Assembly (NCBI GenBank): GCA_017414645.1
Contig: JAFQLL010000001.1
Coordinates: 1-37,260 of the forward strand
DNA: 37,260 bases
Reading direction: 5' to 3'
Source of the DNA: Clostridia bacterium
GTDB taxonomy: Bacteria > Bacillota > Clostridia > UMGS1883
Shown: positions 21,307-28,661 of the stretch, in pieces
How positions within the stretch are numbered: position 1 is the first letter of the stretch
Layout of the letters: every line of letters begins with the position of its first letter
Notes under the pieces: model-generated
Database searches by the model: none
The model's input: the letters and a program-made list of their open reading frames with translations, nothing else
Told to the model about the DNA's origin: nothing
Made by a program: the position numbers and the translations under genes

Positions 21307-22098
21307 TTATTTTGCCCGATTTTCAGGCTTTTTTCTTCCGTAAATATTAAAGAAAAACCAAAGCGATACTCCTGTAAGCACAAGACCGCTTATAAACATC
21401 TGACTTAACATATCGGTATTTTTAAATTCCAACGCTGAGCTTATGTTAAAGAACATGTGCGACAGAATTACCACCGAAATATTTTTTGATTTAAGATAAA
21501 TAACACCAAGTATAACTGCGTACACTGCAGAAAAAATTGCCTGTGCTAAAACTGCGTGTGCCAAACCAAAAAGAATTGCCTGTAATATCACCGCAAAAAA
21601 GCTTGGCATAACACCACTAAGCTCCTTTAAAACCATTCCGCGGAACAATATTTCTTCAAACAGCGGAGCTATAATACACACCGATAAAACAACGCTTGCA
21701 GCACAAACAAATGTCATTGTGTTAAAATTATAGCCGCGTTGCACACTTTCAATCGACTCTTGCAAAAGCGGAACACTATCTTTAGACCAAATGAGATATG
21801 CATCGGTAATAGTGCGAAATCCAAGCGCAAGTGTAAGCGCAAGAATCGTGTCGAACAGTGTTACACTTTTGAAATGTATAAAATCTTTAAGCTTTATATC
21901 CCTCAGATAGAGCACTACAAGATAAATACACATGGACGCCAAAGCTGCCAGGATGGTAACAACCTCCCGATAGTTTTCCACATCCTCTTCCATAAGCCTT
22001 ACCTGCTCGGTTAAGATGTATAAAAACGCAAAATACACCAATATGTAAAATAGCGCAAGCGCTATTTTCTTAATAAAACGTGCCAAGTTTCCTGCCAA
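21307..22098 (-). CDS. CPBP family intramembrane metalloprotease (CAAX protease-like)
   Basis: A 263-residue protein with about eight hydrophobic segments. The three motifs of the Abi/CPBP glutamic-type membrane proteases are intact: E148-E149-x3-R153 (FEEILFRG), F177-x3-H181 (FGLAH) and H214-x3-N218 (HMFFN). Members process prenylated or signal proteins, or give immunity to bacteriocins; the substrate here is unknown. The start is uncertain: TTG at 22096-22098 is used here, with GGAAGG about 12 bases upstream, and a second TTG four codons later is possible. Located between ldh and zapA with short gaps. Confidence 0.85.
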   Translation of the reverse strand: MAGNLARFIKKIALALFYILVYFAFLYILTEQVRLMEEDVENYREVVTILAALASMCIYLVVLYLRDIKLKDFIHFKSVTLFDTILALTLALGFRTITDAYLIWSKDSVPLLQESIESVQRGYNFNTMTFVCAASVVLSVCIIAPLFEEILFRGMVLKELSGVMPSFFAVILQAILFGLAHAVLAQAIFSAVYAVILGVIYLKSKNISVVILSHMFFNISSALEFKNTDMLSQMFISGLVLTGVSLWFFFNIYGRKKPENRAK

Positions 22099-22119
22099 AA
22101 TGCACTACATCCTTCCCTA

Positions 22120-23052
22120 TCAGAAGCCAGCTTCCCTTAAAAGCTTAGACATTATTTCACTGCTTTGTCTAAGCCCTTGCATTTCGATATCGCTCAGATC
22201 AAGCTCAATTATTTCTTCAACACCTTCTACACCAACAATACAGGGGACAGAAAGAGCAATGTCATTCATGCCGTATTCCCCTTCAAGCACGGGCGAAACT
22301 GTCAGAACGGACTTTTCATCGCCTGCTAATGCTTCGCAAATTCTCGCAACCGCAAGAGCAATGGCATAGTAGGTTGCACCTTTTTTATCAATAACATCGT
22401 ATGCCGCTTCTTTTACCTGATGCGGAATACCAAGAAGATTTACTTCCGGATGCCTTAAATTAAACTGCTCGGGAGAAAGCCCTGCAATTGTTGTTGAGCT
22501 CCATGCTGCAACAGAGCTGTCACCATGCTCACCAATTACATAGGTGTGAACATTTCTTGTATCGATGCCTGCAGTTTTGCCAAGAAGGTACTTCATTCTC
22601 GATGTGTCGAGCACAGTGCCTGAGCCAAAAACCTTGTTCTTTTCAAAACCAAGCATTTTCCATGTTATATAGGTTAAAATGTCAACAGGGTTAGAAACCA
22701 CCATAACAATGGGTTCATGTTCAACAACCGCTTTTATATTATCTGTAATGCTTTTAAAAACTGCGATATTTCTGTGCAAAAGATCAAGGCGAGTTTCGCC
22801 CTGCTTCTGTGCCACACCTGCCGTAATTATAATAACGTCGGCATCACAGCAAAGCTTGTAGTCGCCCGAAGAAACCTGTACAGGCTTTACAAAAGCACCG
22901 CCATGGCTGATGTCAATGGCATCCCCCTCGGCTTTGTCCTGATTTATGTCAATAATTGCAAGGTCATCGAATATACCTTTAATTGCAAGAGTATAGGCAA
23001 TTGTTGAGCCTACAAATCCGCTACCGATAACCACTGCTTTTTCTCTTTTCAT
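22120..23052 (-). CDS. ldh: L-lactate dehydrogenase
   Basis: A 310-residue enzyme reducing pyruvate to L-lactate with NADH, the terminal step of lactate fermentation. Visible are the nucleotide loop GSGFVGS, the active-site loop QKQGETRLDL (Gln rather than the Arg of malate dehydrogenases), SNPVDILTYI and the catalytic His in GEHGDSSVA. I start at 23052 (MKREKAVVIGSG), supported by AAAGGCGG; an upstream in-frame start adds 13 unconserved residues. It has its own promoter. No terminator follows, so transcription may continue into the CPBP-zapA-U32-glmM genes. Confidence 0.94.
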   Translation of the reverse strand: MKREKAVVIGSGFVGSTIAYTLAIKGIFDDLAIIDINQDKAEGDAIDISHGGAFVKPVQVSSGDYKLCCDADVIIITAGVAQKQGETRLDLLHRNIAVFKSITDNIKAVVEHEPIVMVVSNPVDILTYITWKMLGFEKNKVFGSGTVLDTSRMKYLLGKTAGIDTRNVHTYVIGEHGDSSVAAWSSTTIAGLSPEQFNLRHPEVNLLGIPHQVKEAAYDVIDKKGATYYAIALAVARICEALAGDEKSVLTVSPVLEGEYGMNDIALSVPCIVGVEGVEEIIELDLSDIEMQGLRQSSEIMSKLLREAGF

Positions 23053-23108
23053 AAATATACCGCCTTTCATTGAGGTTTTGTGCCTGAGCACACACCCTTA
23101 CTCAATAT

Positions 23109-23137
23109 ATTGTACCATACCCGACTGTTATTTTCAA
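23109..23137 (-). promoter_or_regulatory. ldh promoter
   Basis: Minus-sense TTGAAA at 23132-23137 and TACAAT at 23109-23114, spacer 17. No clear Rex-type operator was seen. Confidence 0.7.
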
Positions 23138-23165
23138 CTAAATATTGCAATTTATACAAAAGTGT

Positions 23166-23519
23166 TTACTTCATTTGCGGTTTCGATACTATTGCCATAA
23201 CAAGTGCAAAAACAACCACGGCACAAATTCCACCCGAAGCAGCTGTCAGCGGACCTGTAAGAACGCCTAATATACCGTTTTCTTTTATGCCTTCCTTCAC
23301 GCCTTGAAAGAGCATGTGTCCAAAACCTGTAAGAGGCACGGTGGCACCGGCTCCTGCGAAATCAACAATTTTGTCGTACACACCTATAAAAGACAGCAAT
23401 ACACCCGTGCAGACAAAACCTGTAAGAATTCTGGCAGGGGTAAGATGTGTTTTATCAATAAGCACCTGCCCCACGGCACATATTGCGCCACCAATTAAAA
23501 ATGCCCATAAATAATCCAT
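23166..23519 (-). CDS. spoVAE: Stage V sporulation protein AE (SpoVAE)
   Basis: A 117-residue membrane protein matching SpoVAE (MDYLWAFLIGGAICAVGQVLID at the start and the GFGHMLFQGVKEGI segment), with four hydrophobic segments. SpoVA proteins form the inner spore membrane channel for dipicolinic acid. Start at 23519 is supported by GGAGG. Normally it lies beside spoVAC and spoVAD; here it stands alone between GTPase and ldh genes, with a sigma-G-like promoter. Its presence argues that the organism makes spores or descends from a spore former. Confidence 0.88.
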   Translation of the reverse strand: MDYLWAFLIGGAICAVGQVLIDKTHLTPARILTGFVCTGVLLSFIGVYDKIVDFAGAGATVPLTGFGHMLFQGVKEGIKENGILGVLTGPLTAASGGICAVVVFALVMAIVSKPQMK

Positions 23520-23540
23520 CGAATTCCTCCATTCTATGAT

Positions 23541-23569
23541 TATTATGGGCATTAATTACACTATTATTC
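23541..23569 (-). promoter_or_regulatory. Candidate sigma-G promoter of spoVAE
   Basis: Minus-sense GAATA at 23565-23569 and CATAATA at 23541-23547, spacer 17, resemble the forespore sigma-G pattern (GHATR and CATNHTA). It lies wholly between the GTPase stop and the spoVAE start. Confidence 0.4.
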
Positions 23570-23576
23570 TATCTAT

Positions 23577-24509
23577 TTACTTTTTGGGTCTTGCCACGGG
23601 AGCAACACTCAATGCATGAAGCACAGGACCTGCTTCCTCGTCGTATTCGGGAGCGCTTTCTGTATGGATTTCAGCACGCACGCGCACGTAGCCGCCTTCT
23701 TCAACCAGTTCAGCCTTATCATACTTACAAACAAAGCCCAAGAACTGCATATCGTCCTCACAACAGGTCATTACCATGTTGCCCGTAAGGAAATAGCCTT
23801 TTCTGAAATAATCGGGGCGTGCAGCCTGCGCAATGTATTCAACAACCTTTCCCTCGTAACGGTCGGGGTTGTCGATCATGTCGATATACCAGGTTACATA
23901 AGTGTCTTTATCAAGCACAATAACACTGTCTGTAAGACTGTAGGGCAAGTCCTCCTCGAGCATAATGTCGAGAATGCCCTCTTCATCGCTCACATACATA
24001 ATTTCACACTGCGGTGATGTGCGCTTTATAGAGTCCTTATAGAACTTAAAGTTATCTTCTCTTGTGCAACGGTTCATGATAACAGAGGTTGACGAGCGGA
24101 GCATATCGGCAAAAATGCTCTTCATGTTATTAAAATAGCTTTCAAAGGTTTCTGCATCAACAATTGTCATTTGATCAGCCAAGCCCCAGGTTTTGGGCAT
24201 AGGTGTCTGATACAGTGTCTGCATTCCCCACACTGAGTTATATTCTATAATAACAAAGGTAGGCTTATACTTTTCGTTGAGCTTTCCGAAAACATCGCTT
24301 CGCACATCTTCCTTGGAGTCGATATAGTGCACCTTCATGTTGTCGGGCAGAGCATCATATTCAACCTCACCTTCTTCACACACAACCAAAAGCACCTTTT
24401 CGCGTTGCATTTTAGGGTCTTTTACTATTGCTGTTTTTATGAAAGTTGTTTTACCGCTTTCCAAAAAACCGTTAATTATAAATACGGGAACTTTTTTCTG
24501 TCCGAACAT
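23577..24509 (-). CDS. CobW/G3E-like GTPase fused to a YcgQ-like C-terminal domain
   Basis: A 310-residue P-loop protein of the COG0523 type: Walker A GFLESGKTTF at residues 14-23 and a NRCTRED sequence that may serve as the guanine-specificity site. It lacks the GCxCC metal motif found in its partner. The C terminus (about 215-295; GYFLTGNMVMTCCEDDMQFLGF) resembles the CCxxD-containing domain of YcgQ/TIGR03943 proteins, which in Bacillus belong to zinc-limitation gene sets. It starts only five bases after the histidine-rich GTPase, so the two probably act together in metal delivery. Fusion and metal role are inference. Confidence 0.72.
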   Translation of the reverse strand: MFGQKKVPVFIINGFLESGKTTFIKTAIVKDPKMQREKVLLVVCEEGEVEYDALPDNMKVHYIDSKEDVRSDVFGKLNEKYKPTFVIIEYNSVWGMQTLYQTPMPKTWGLADQMTIVDAETFESYFNNMKSIFADMLRSSTSVIMNRCTREDNFKFYKDSIKRTSPQCEIMYVSDEEGILDIMLEEDLPYSLTDSVIVLDKDTYVTWYIDMIDNPDRYEGKVVEYIAQAARPDYFRKGYFLTGNMVMTCCEDDMQFLGFVCKYDKAELVEEGGYVRVRAEIHTESAPEYDEEAGPVLHALSVAPVARPKK

Positions 24510-24514
24510 TTAAA

Positions 24515-25690
24515 TCAACCTTTCTTAAAGAGCTCGCTAAGCTTTTCTTCGCAAAGATTTGCACCTATAACGCAAACCTTTCCTGTGTAGCATGCGCTGC
24601 CTTCTCTTACATCATGCTCCTGTGGAACATAGTCGAAGTATACCCAGTTGCCGTCAGGAGACTGTACCATACCCTTGGAACGAAGAATAATGCCGTATTC
24701 TCCGCCGTCAAGCTCTGTGAGAATAGCTTCGATTTCAGCCATTGTATACTTTTTAACTGTTTCAAAGCCCCAGGATGTGAAGGCTTCGTCTGCATGATGG
24801 TGGTGATGATGCTCATGGTCGTGGCAGCCGCAGTCGCAGTGCTCATCATGGTCGTGATGATGGTGTTCGTGGTCGTGGTCATGGCAACCGCAGTCACAAT
24901 GCTCATCGTGGTCGTGATGATGGTGTTCGTGCTCATGGTCATGGCAATCACATTCACAATGCTCATCGTGGTCATGATGATGGTGTTCGTGCTCATGGTC
25001 ATGGCAACCGCATTCACAATGCTCATCATGGTCGTGATGGTGGTGCTCATGCTCGTGGTGAGCGTGCATTGCCTCGTGCAAAAGCTCTTCCTCCATCTTG
25101 CCCTTTTCAAATGCAGCTAAAATCTGCTCTTTGGAAAGAGAATCAAGATGTGTGGTGATAATATTTGCATCCTTGTTTATTTCGCGGATTATTTCAACTG
25201 CCTGTTCAATTTTCTCGTCTGCTGCTTTATCAGTTCTTGTTAAAAGCACGCAGTTTGAATACAAAATCTGGTCTTCGTAAAATTCGCCGAAGTTCTTTCT
25301 GTACATTCTGCACTTTGTGCAGTCTGCAACAGTAATACAGCTGTCTACCTTTATATCGTCATTATCGGTATTATTAACAGCAGCAATAACGTCAGAAAGC
25401 TTACCAACGCCTGAAGGCTCGATAATAATTCTGTCGGGGTTGTAGGTTTTTACTGTTTCCTCTAAAGCCTTTGTAAAGTCACCAACCAAACTGCAGCAGA
25501 TACAGCCGGAATTCATTTCTGTAATTTCTATGCCACTGTCCTGCAAAAAGCCGCCGTCAACGCCGATTTCGCCAAATTCGTTTTCAATTAAAACAAGCTT
25601 TTCGCCTTTAAATACTTCACCGATAAGTCTCTTTATAAAAGTAGTCTTACCTGCGCCCAAAAAGCCCGATATAATATTTACTTTAGTCAT
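24515..25690 (-). CDS. CobW/G3E metal GTPase with long His/Cys repeat
   Basis: A 391-residue GTPase of the COG0523 family, which loads metals such as zinc, cobalt or nickel onto target proteins. Walker A GFLGAGKTTF is at residues 9-18 and the metal motif CICC at 63-66. Between the GTPase and the CobW C-terminal domain (about 305-391) lies a region of about 95 residues with four 20-residue repeats of the form HHHHDHDEHCxCxCHDH, able to bind or store many metal ions. It has its own promoter; the ribosome binding site is weak. The downstream GTPase is probably its partner. Confidence 0.88.
   Translation of the reverse strand: MTKVNIISGFLGAGKTTFIKRLIGEVFKGEKLVLIENEFGEIGVDGGFLQDSGIEITEMNSGCICCSLVGDFTKALEETVKTYNPDRIIIEPSGVGKLSDVIAAVNNTDNDDIKVDSCITVADCTKCRMYRKNFGEFYEDQILYSNCVLLTRTDKAADEKIEQAVEIIREINKDANIITTHLDSLSKEQILAAFEKGKMEEELLHEAMHAHHEHEHHHHDHDEHCECGCHDHEHEHHHHDHDEHCECDCHDHEHEHHHHDHDEHCDCGCHDHDHEHHHHDHDEHCDCGCHDHEHHHHHHADEAFTSWGFETVKKYTMAEIEAILTELDGGEYGIILRSKGMVQSPDGNWVYFDYVPQEHDVREGSACYTGKVCVIGANLCEEKLSELFKKG
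24800..25060. repeat. 60-bp tandem repeat coding the His/Cys-rich region
   Basis: Four units of exactly 60 bases, two partial, with period boundaries near 24841, 24901, 24961 and 25021. Units differ at few positions, mostly silent or Asp/Glu swaps, so copy number may vary between strains and may be misassembled. Confidence 0.9.
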
Positions 25691-25727
25691 TACGCATTCT
25701 TCTTTCTTTGTCTTTTTATTCTAAAGT

Positions 25728-25756
25728 ATTCTACCACTTTATTAAAATTAAGTCAA
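25728..25756 (-). promoter_or_regulatory. Promoter of the metal GTPase pair
   Basis: Minus-sense TTGACT at 25751-25756 and TAGAAT at 25728-25733, spacer 17. An inverted repeat TAAAGT..ACTTTA flanks the -10 box. No good Zur box was seen. Confidence 0.7.
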
Positions 25757-25761
25757 GCAAA

Positions 25762-25785
25762 AAGGCGCCGTATTACGAGCGCCTT
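25762..25785 (-). terminator. Terminator of the amino-acid ABC transporter operon
   Basis: Perfect 7-bp stem AAGGCGC/GCGCCTT with a 10-base loop followed in minus sense by T residues, just after the ATP-binding gene. Confidence 0.8.
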
Positions 25786-25789
25786 AAAA

Positions 25790-26536
25790 TTATAAAACCT
25801 TATTTAAAAAGTCGATTGTTCTGGGGTGCTTAGGGTTGGAGAAAATCTCCTCGGGGGTGCCTTCTTCAAGAACAACACCGCCGTCCATAAAGAGAACACG
25901 GTCTGCAACCTCTCGTGCAAAGCCCATTTCATGTGTTACAACAACCATTGTCATGCCGTTTAAGGCAAGGGTTTTCATAACAGCAAGAACCTCGCCTACC
26001 ATTTCGGGGTCAAGTGCACTTGTGGGCTCGTCGAAGAGCATAATGTCGGGGTTCATTGCAAGAGCACGGGCAATTGCCACTCTCTGCTTCTGACCGCCTG
26101 AAAGCTGACTGGGGTAAGCTTCTGCTTTTTCGGAAAGACCTACTGTTTCCAGAAGCTCCATAGCTCTCTTCTCTGCCTCTTCCTTTGTTGCTTTTTTAAG
26201 GTCAACAGGTGCAAGCATTAAATTACGAAGCACATTCATGTTTGCAAAAAGGTTAAAGTGCTGGAACACCATACCGATGTTTTCTCTTACCTTATTAATG
26301 TTAAGTTTTTTATCGTTAATTTTAAATCCGTCAACAATAATTTCGCCATCAGTAATGTCTTCAAGACGGTTAAGGCATCTGAGAAAGGTTGACTTACCTG
26401 AACCTGAAGGGCCGATAATACAAACCACTTCACCTTCATAAATGTCGGTTGAAACGCCCTTTAATACCTCGAGATGACCAAAGTTCTTTTTAAGATTTTC
26501 CACATGGATTTTTATATTGCTCTTATCAACGGCCAC
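25790..26536 (-). CDS. Polar amino-acid ABC transporter ATP-binding protein
   Basis: A 248-residue ATPase of the GlnQ type that powers uptake through the adjacent permease. Walker [11 protein letters not shown]-loop [10 protein letters not shown], signature LSGGQKQR, Walker [13 protein letters not shown] and the switch His in VVTHEMG are all present. The ATG lies inside the permease gene with an 11-base overlap, so synthesis of the two is coupled. Substrate class (polar amino acid, perhaps glutamine or cystine) follows from family; the exact amino acid is not visible. Confidence 0.93.
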   Translation of the reverse strand: MAVDKSNIKIHVENLKKNFGHLEVLKGVSTDIYEGEVVCIIGPSGSGKSTFLRCLNRLEDITDGEIIVDGFKINDKKLNINKVRENIGMVFQHFNLFANMNVLRNLMLAPVDLKKATKEEAEKRAMELLETVGLSEKAEAYPSQLSGGQKQRVAIARALAMNPDIMLFDEPTSALDPEMVGEVLAVMKTLALNGMTMVVVTHEMGFAREVADRVLFMDGGVVLEEGTPEEIFSNPKHPRTIDFLNKVL

Positions 26537-27212
26537 GGTTCAATCTCCTCTCTAATGCCTTTGCAACCTGCTGCAAAAGTAAAATAATGACAAGATACAT
26601 TATGCCTACAATAATCCATGTCTGGAAAGACATGAATGTTTTTGCAACAACGTTCTTTGCAGTATTTACAAGTTCCGGGAAACCGATAACCGACAGAATA
26701 GAAGTATCTTTCAAAGTAATAATAAACTGGTTTACAATGCTGGGGATCATGTTCTTGATTGCCTGAGGCAATACAACACGGAACATGCTTCTCCAGTAAG
26801 AAAGACCAAGACTGCGTGCAGCTTCCATCTGACCGGGGTCTATGGACTGAATACCTGCGCGGATAATTTCTGACATGTATGCGCCACAGTTTAACGCAAG
26901 ACAGATTGTGCCCGCAGTAAGAGGCGAAAGCACCAACCTTACACCAAAAACAGTGTCTAAATCTAAAACATTATTCCAGCAGTAAGGAACACCGAAATAG
27001 ATGAAATATGCCAATACAATCATAGGCACACCTCTTATGAGGTTTACATAGATTGCAGAAATTGTTCTGGATACCTTGTTGTCAACAACGCTTGCCAAGC
27101 CGAAAATAATACCCAGAATACAGCCGAATAACAAGCCCCATAAAGCAAGGAGCAATGTATGGCCCATGGCAATAAGCAGCATTTCACCATAAGTTTCTAA
27201 AATACGAGCCAT
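26526..27212 (-). CDS. Polar amino-acid ABC transporter permease
   Basis: A 228-residue HisM/GlnP-type permease with about five membrane helices. The conserved EAA loop is seen as [23 protein letters not shown], where it meets the ATPase, and [16 protein letters not shown] is typical of the family. It follows the binding-protein gene after 63 bases that contain a strong hairpin, and overlaps the ATPase gene by 11 bases. Confidence 0.92.
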   Translation of the reverse strand: MARILETYGEMLLIAMGHTLLLALWGLLFGCILGIIFGLASVVDNKVSRTISAIYVNLIRGVPMIVLAYFIYFGVPYCWNNVLDLDTVFGVRLVLSPLTAGTICLALNCGAYMSEIIRAGIQSIDPGQMEAARSLGLSYWRSMFRVVLPQAIKNMIPSIVNQFIITLKDTSILSVIGFPELVNTAKNVVAKTFMSFQTWIIVGIMYLVIILLLQQVAKALERRLNRGR

Positions 27213-27237
27213 TGAGCAACGTCCTCTCTAAAGTAAC

Positions 27238-27264
27238 GAGGGCATCGGAAAATCCAATGCCCTC
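27238..27264 (-). promoter_or_regulatory. Intercistronic hairpin after the binding-protein gene
   Basis: An 8-bp stem (27238-27245 with 27257-27264) extended by three more pairs past one mismatch, triloop at 27250-27252. No T run follows, so it is more likely an mRNA-stabilising or partial-termination element that keeps binding protein in excess over permease. Confidence 0.6.
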
Positions 27265-27275
27265 ACAATTAGTTA

Positions 27276-28058
27276 TTAACCAAGATAGTTAGCAATGATT
27301 TCGTCGTACTTGCCGTTTGCACGGATATTTGCAAGACCTGCATTGAAAAGGTCTACAAGTTCCTGATTATCTGCATTGAAGATTGCGAAACCGTACTGTG
27401 CGGGTTCGTTTTCTGTACCATCTACAAATTTCATGTCAAGCTCGCCTGTCTTGATGGAATACTTAAGAATGGGTGTATCGTCCATACAAGCAGCTGCTGT
27501 ACCTGTCATAACTGCCTGGTAAATGTCAGCAGATGTTTCAAGTGTCATTACATCAAAGCCGTATTCGTCCTTAATGCTGTCAGCGTATGTCTGGCTCATT
27601 GTACCAATCTTAACAGCTACTGTCTGACCTGCAAGATCTGCAAAGCCTGCGATTGTGCTGTCAGCTGCTACTGCCATACCCTGAGTTGCTTCGTAGTAAC
27701 CTTCAGAGAAAATCCAACCGGATTCTTTTCTTGCATCTGTGATTGAAGCGCCTGCGATCATACCGTCAGCCTGACCTGCCTGACATGCTGCGACAGCTGC
27801 ATCCCAGCCAATGTACTGAAGGTCGTATGTAAAGCCCTGGTCTTCTGCGATTGCTGCAAGAATGTCCATATCGATACCTACGATGTTGCCTTCTGCATCC
27901 TGGAATTCAAAGGGAGAGAAGCCCATATCTGTTGCGACAACAAAGTGCTTGCCGCCTTCTGTTGCATCTGTAGGATCTGCAACTGTTTCGTTTGTTCCGC
28001 AAGCTGCTAAGGATAAGCAGAGCATAGCTGCGAGAACTAAAGATAAAATCTTTTTCAT
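27276..28058 (-). CDS. Amino-acid ABC transporter substrate-binding lipoprotein
   Basis: A 260-residue binding protein of the SBP_bac_3 family. The signal peptide ends in lipobox SLAACG with lipidated Cys20, so it is tethered outside the membrane. Typical parts are VATDMGFSPFEFQD, GIDMDILAAIA, the DARKESGWIFSEGY segment and KIGTMSQTYA. I start at 28058 with GGAGG eight bases upstream. It has a perfect consensus promoter and leads the three-gene uptake operon. Confidence 0.93.
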   Translation of the reverse strand: MKKILSLVLAAMLCLSLAACGTNETVADPTDATEGGKHFVVATDMGFSPFEFQDAEGNIVGIDMDILAAIAEDQGFTYDLQYIGWDAAVAACQAGQADGMIAGASITDARKESGWIFSEGYYEATQGMAVAADSTIAGFADLAGQTVAVKIGTMSQTYADSIKDEYGFDVMTLETSADIYQAVMTGTAAACMDDTPILKYSIKTGELDMKFVDGTENEPAQYGFAIFNADNQELVDLFNAGLANIRANGKYDEIIANYLG

Positions 28059-28093
28059 AGTGATAACCTCCAAAATTTAGTATCATCCTGTCT

Positions 28094-28122
28094 ATTATAC
28101 CGCATTTTAAGTCAAATGTCAA
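28094..28122 (-). promoter_or_regulatory. Promoter of the amino-acid ABC operon (TTGACA-17-TATAAT)
   Basis: Minus-sense TTGACA at 28117-28122 and TATAAT at 28094-28099, spacer 17: perfect consensus, fitting strong expression of a binding protein. Confidence 0.88.
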
Positions 28123-28142
28123 TATAAGTTTTCAGCAGACAT

Positions 28143-28442
28143 TCAAAGAAGTCGCTTAAATTTGAATGCATTTTCGCCTACTTTAAGTGTCAGCTCTTTT
28201 TCTCCACCCAAAATTAAGCTTTCTTTTTCACCCTTGGTTAAGGCTTTAATTCGGTATTCAAGGCGCGCCGCCTCGTTTTTATTTGCTGACTGCCACACAG
28301 CTTCAACGCCTAATGGAGGGTGTGTTTTTGTATATTTTGCGCCTTTTCCCTCGCAATGCTCACGAAAACGACGCTCAACGTCGCTTGTTATTCCTGTATA
28401 CAGACAATTTTTCTCACAGCGGAGAATATATACATAGTACAC
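28143..28442 (-). CDS. GIY-YIG nuclease-superfamily protein (YhbQ/UPF0213-like)
   Basis: About 99 residues with the GIY-YIG core YVYILR..LYTGIT, the conserved Arg in VERRFREH, and a KGAKYT motif, as in the small stand-alone YhbQ group. Family members can nick or bind DNA, but cellular roles are unclear. The open frame continues 46 codons upstream to 28580, but that part (with a Cys-rich, unconserved sequence) lacks family similarity; I prefer GTG at 28440-28442 because family members start just before YVYIL. The ribosome binding site is poor, so the start is uncertain. Confidence 0.8.
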   Translation of the reverse strand: MYYVYILRCEKNCLYTGITSDVERRFREHCEGKGAKYTKTHPPLGVEAVWQSANKNEAARLEYRIKALTKGEKESLILGGEKELTLKVGENAFKFKRLL

Positions 28443-28594
28443 CCTATCACCCACTTTCACTGAACAAAGTGTCTCCGACACTCTCTGACGATAGTTGCAA
28501 TTAAGGTAAACAGAGGAGAAAACACTTTGTAATGCCTTTGTAGCTTTTCCGAGTCTTGCGAGGAAATTCTCGCACGGCAATAATATAAAATTTA
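28443..28594. other. Probable non-coding stretch upstream of the GIY-YIG gene
   Basis: An open minus-strand frame crosses most of this stretch but looks unlike the gene it joins. Small hairpins are visible (for example TGCGAG..CTCGCA near 28558-28575 and GTGTC..GACAC near 28460-28472). It may hold the GIY-YIG leader or a dispersed repeat; I could not find its copy in this window. Confidence 0.3.
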
Positions 28595-28639
28595 TTTATT
28601 TCCTTATAGGAAATGCGCAATTTCCTATAAGGAAATAAA
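28595..28639. repeat. 20-bp perfect inverted repeat
   Basis: Bases 28595-28614 are the exact reverse complement of 28620-28639, with a 5-base centre GCGCA. Each arm contains its own near-palindrome (ATTTCCT-TAT-AGGAAAT). It adjoins the terminator of the phosphoribosyltransferase gene. Possible protein-binding site, miniature element or auxiliary terminator. Confidence 0.85.
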
Positions 28640-28658
28640 GCCACCGAAAGGTGGCTTT
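28637..28658 (-). terminator. Terminator of the phosphoribosyltransferase-like gene
   Basis: A 9-bp stem (28637-28645 with 28650-28658) with a 4-nt GAAA loop on plus, a few bases after the stop; the following minus-sense run is part of the 20-bp inverted repeat. Confidence 0.7.
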
Positions 28659-28661
28659 ATT

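Noticed and set aside
23080..23165. Rex redox operator at ldh
   Set aside because: No TTGTGA/TTAACAA-type palindrome could be found in the promoter region.
23520..23552. Eleven-residue N-terminal extension of SpoVAE
   Set aside because: GGAGG lies just before the ATG at 23519, which also matches the family start.
24800..25060. CRISPR-like array or long open frames on both strands
   Set aside because: The 60-bp repeats have no spacers, are in frame with a clear CobW gene and code His/Cys repeats; the other frames are by-products of the repeat.
25760..25790. Zur box suggested by TCGTAATACG near the GTPase promoter
   Set aside because: The sequence is the loop of the ABC operon terminator and lacks the palindromic second half of a Zur site.
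28443..28580. 46-residue N-terminal extension of the GIY-YIG protein
   Set aside because: It has no family similarity, and the conserved domain begins just after a GTG at 28442.
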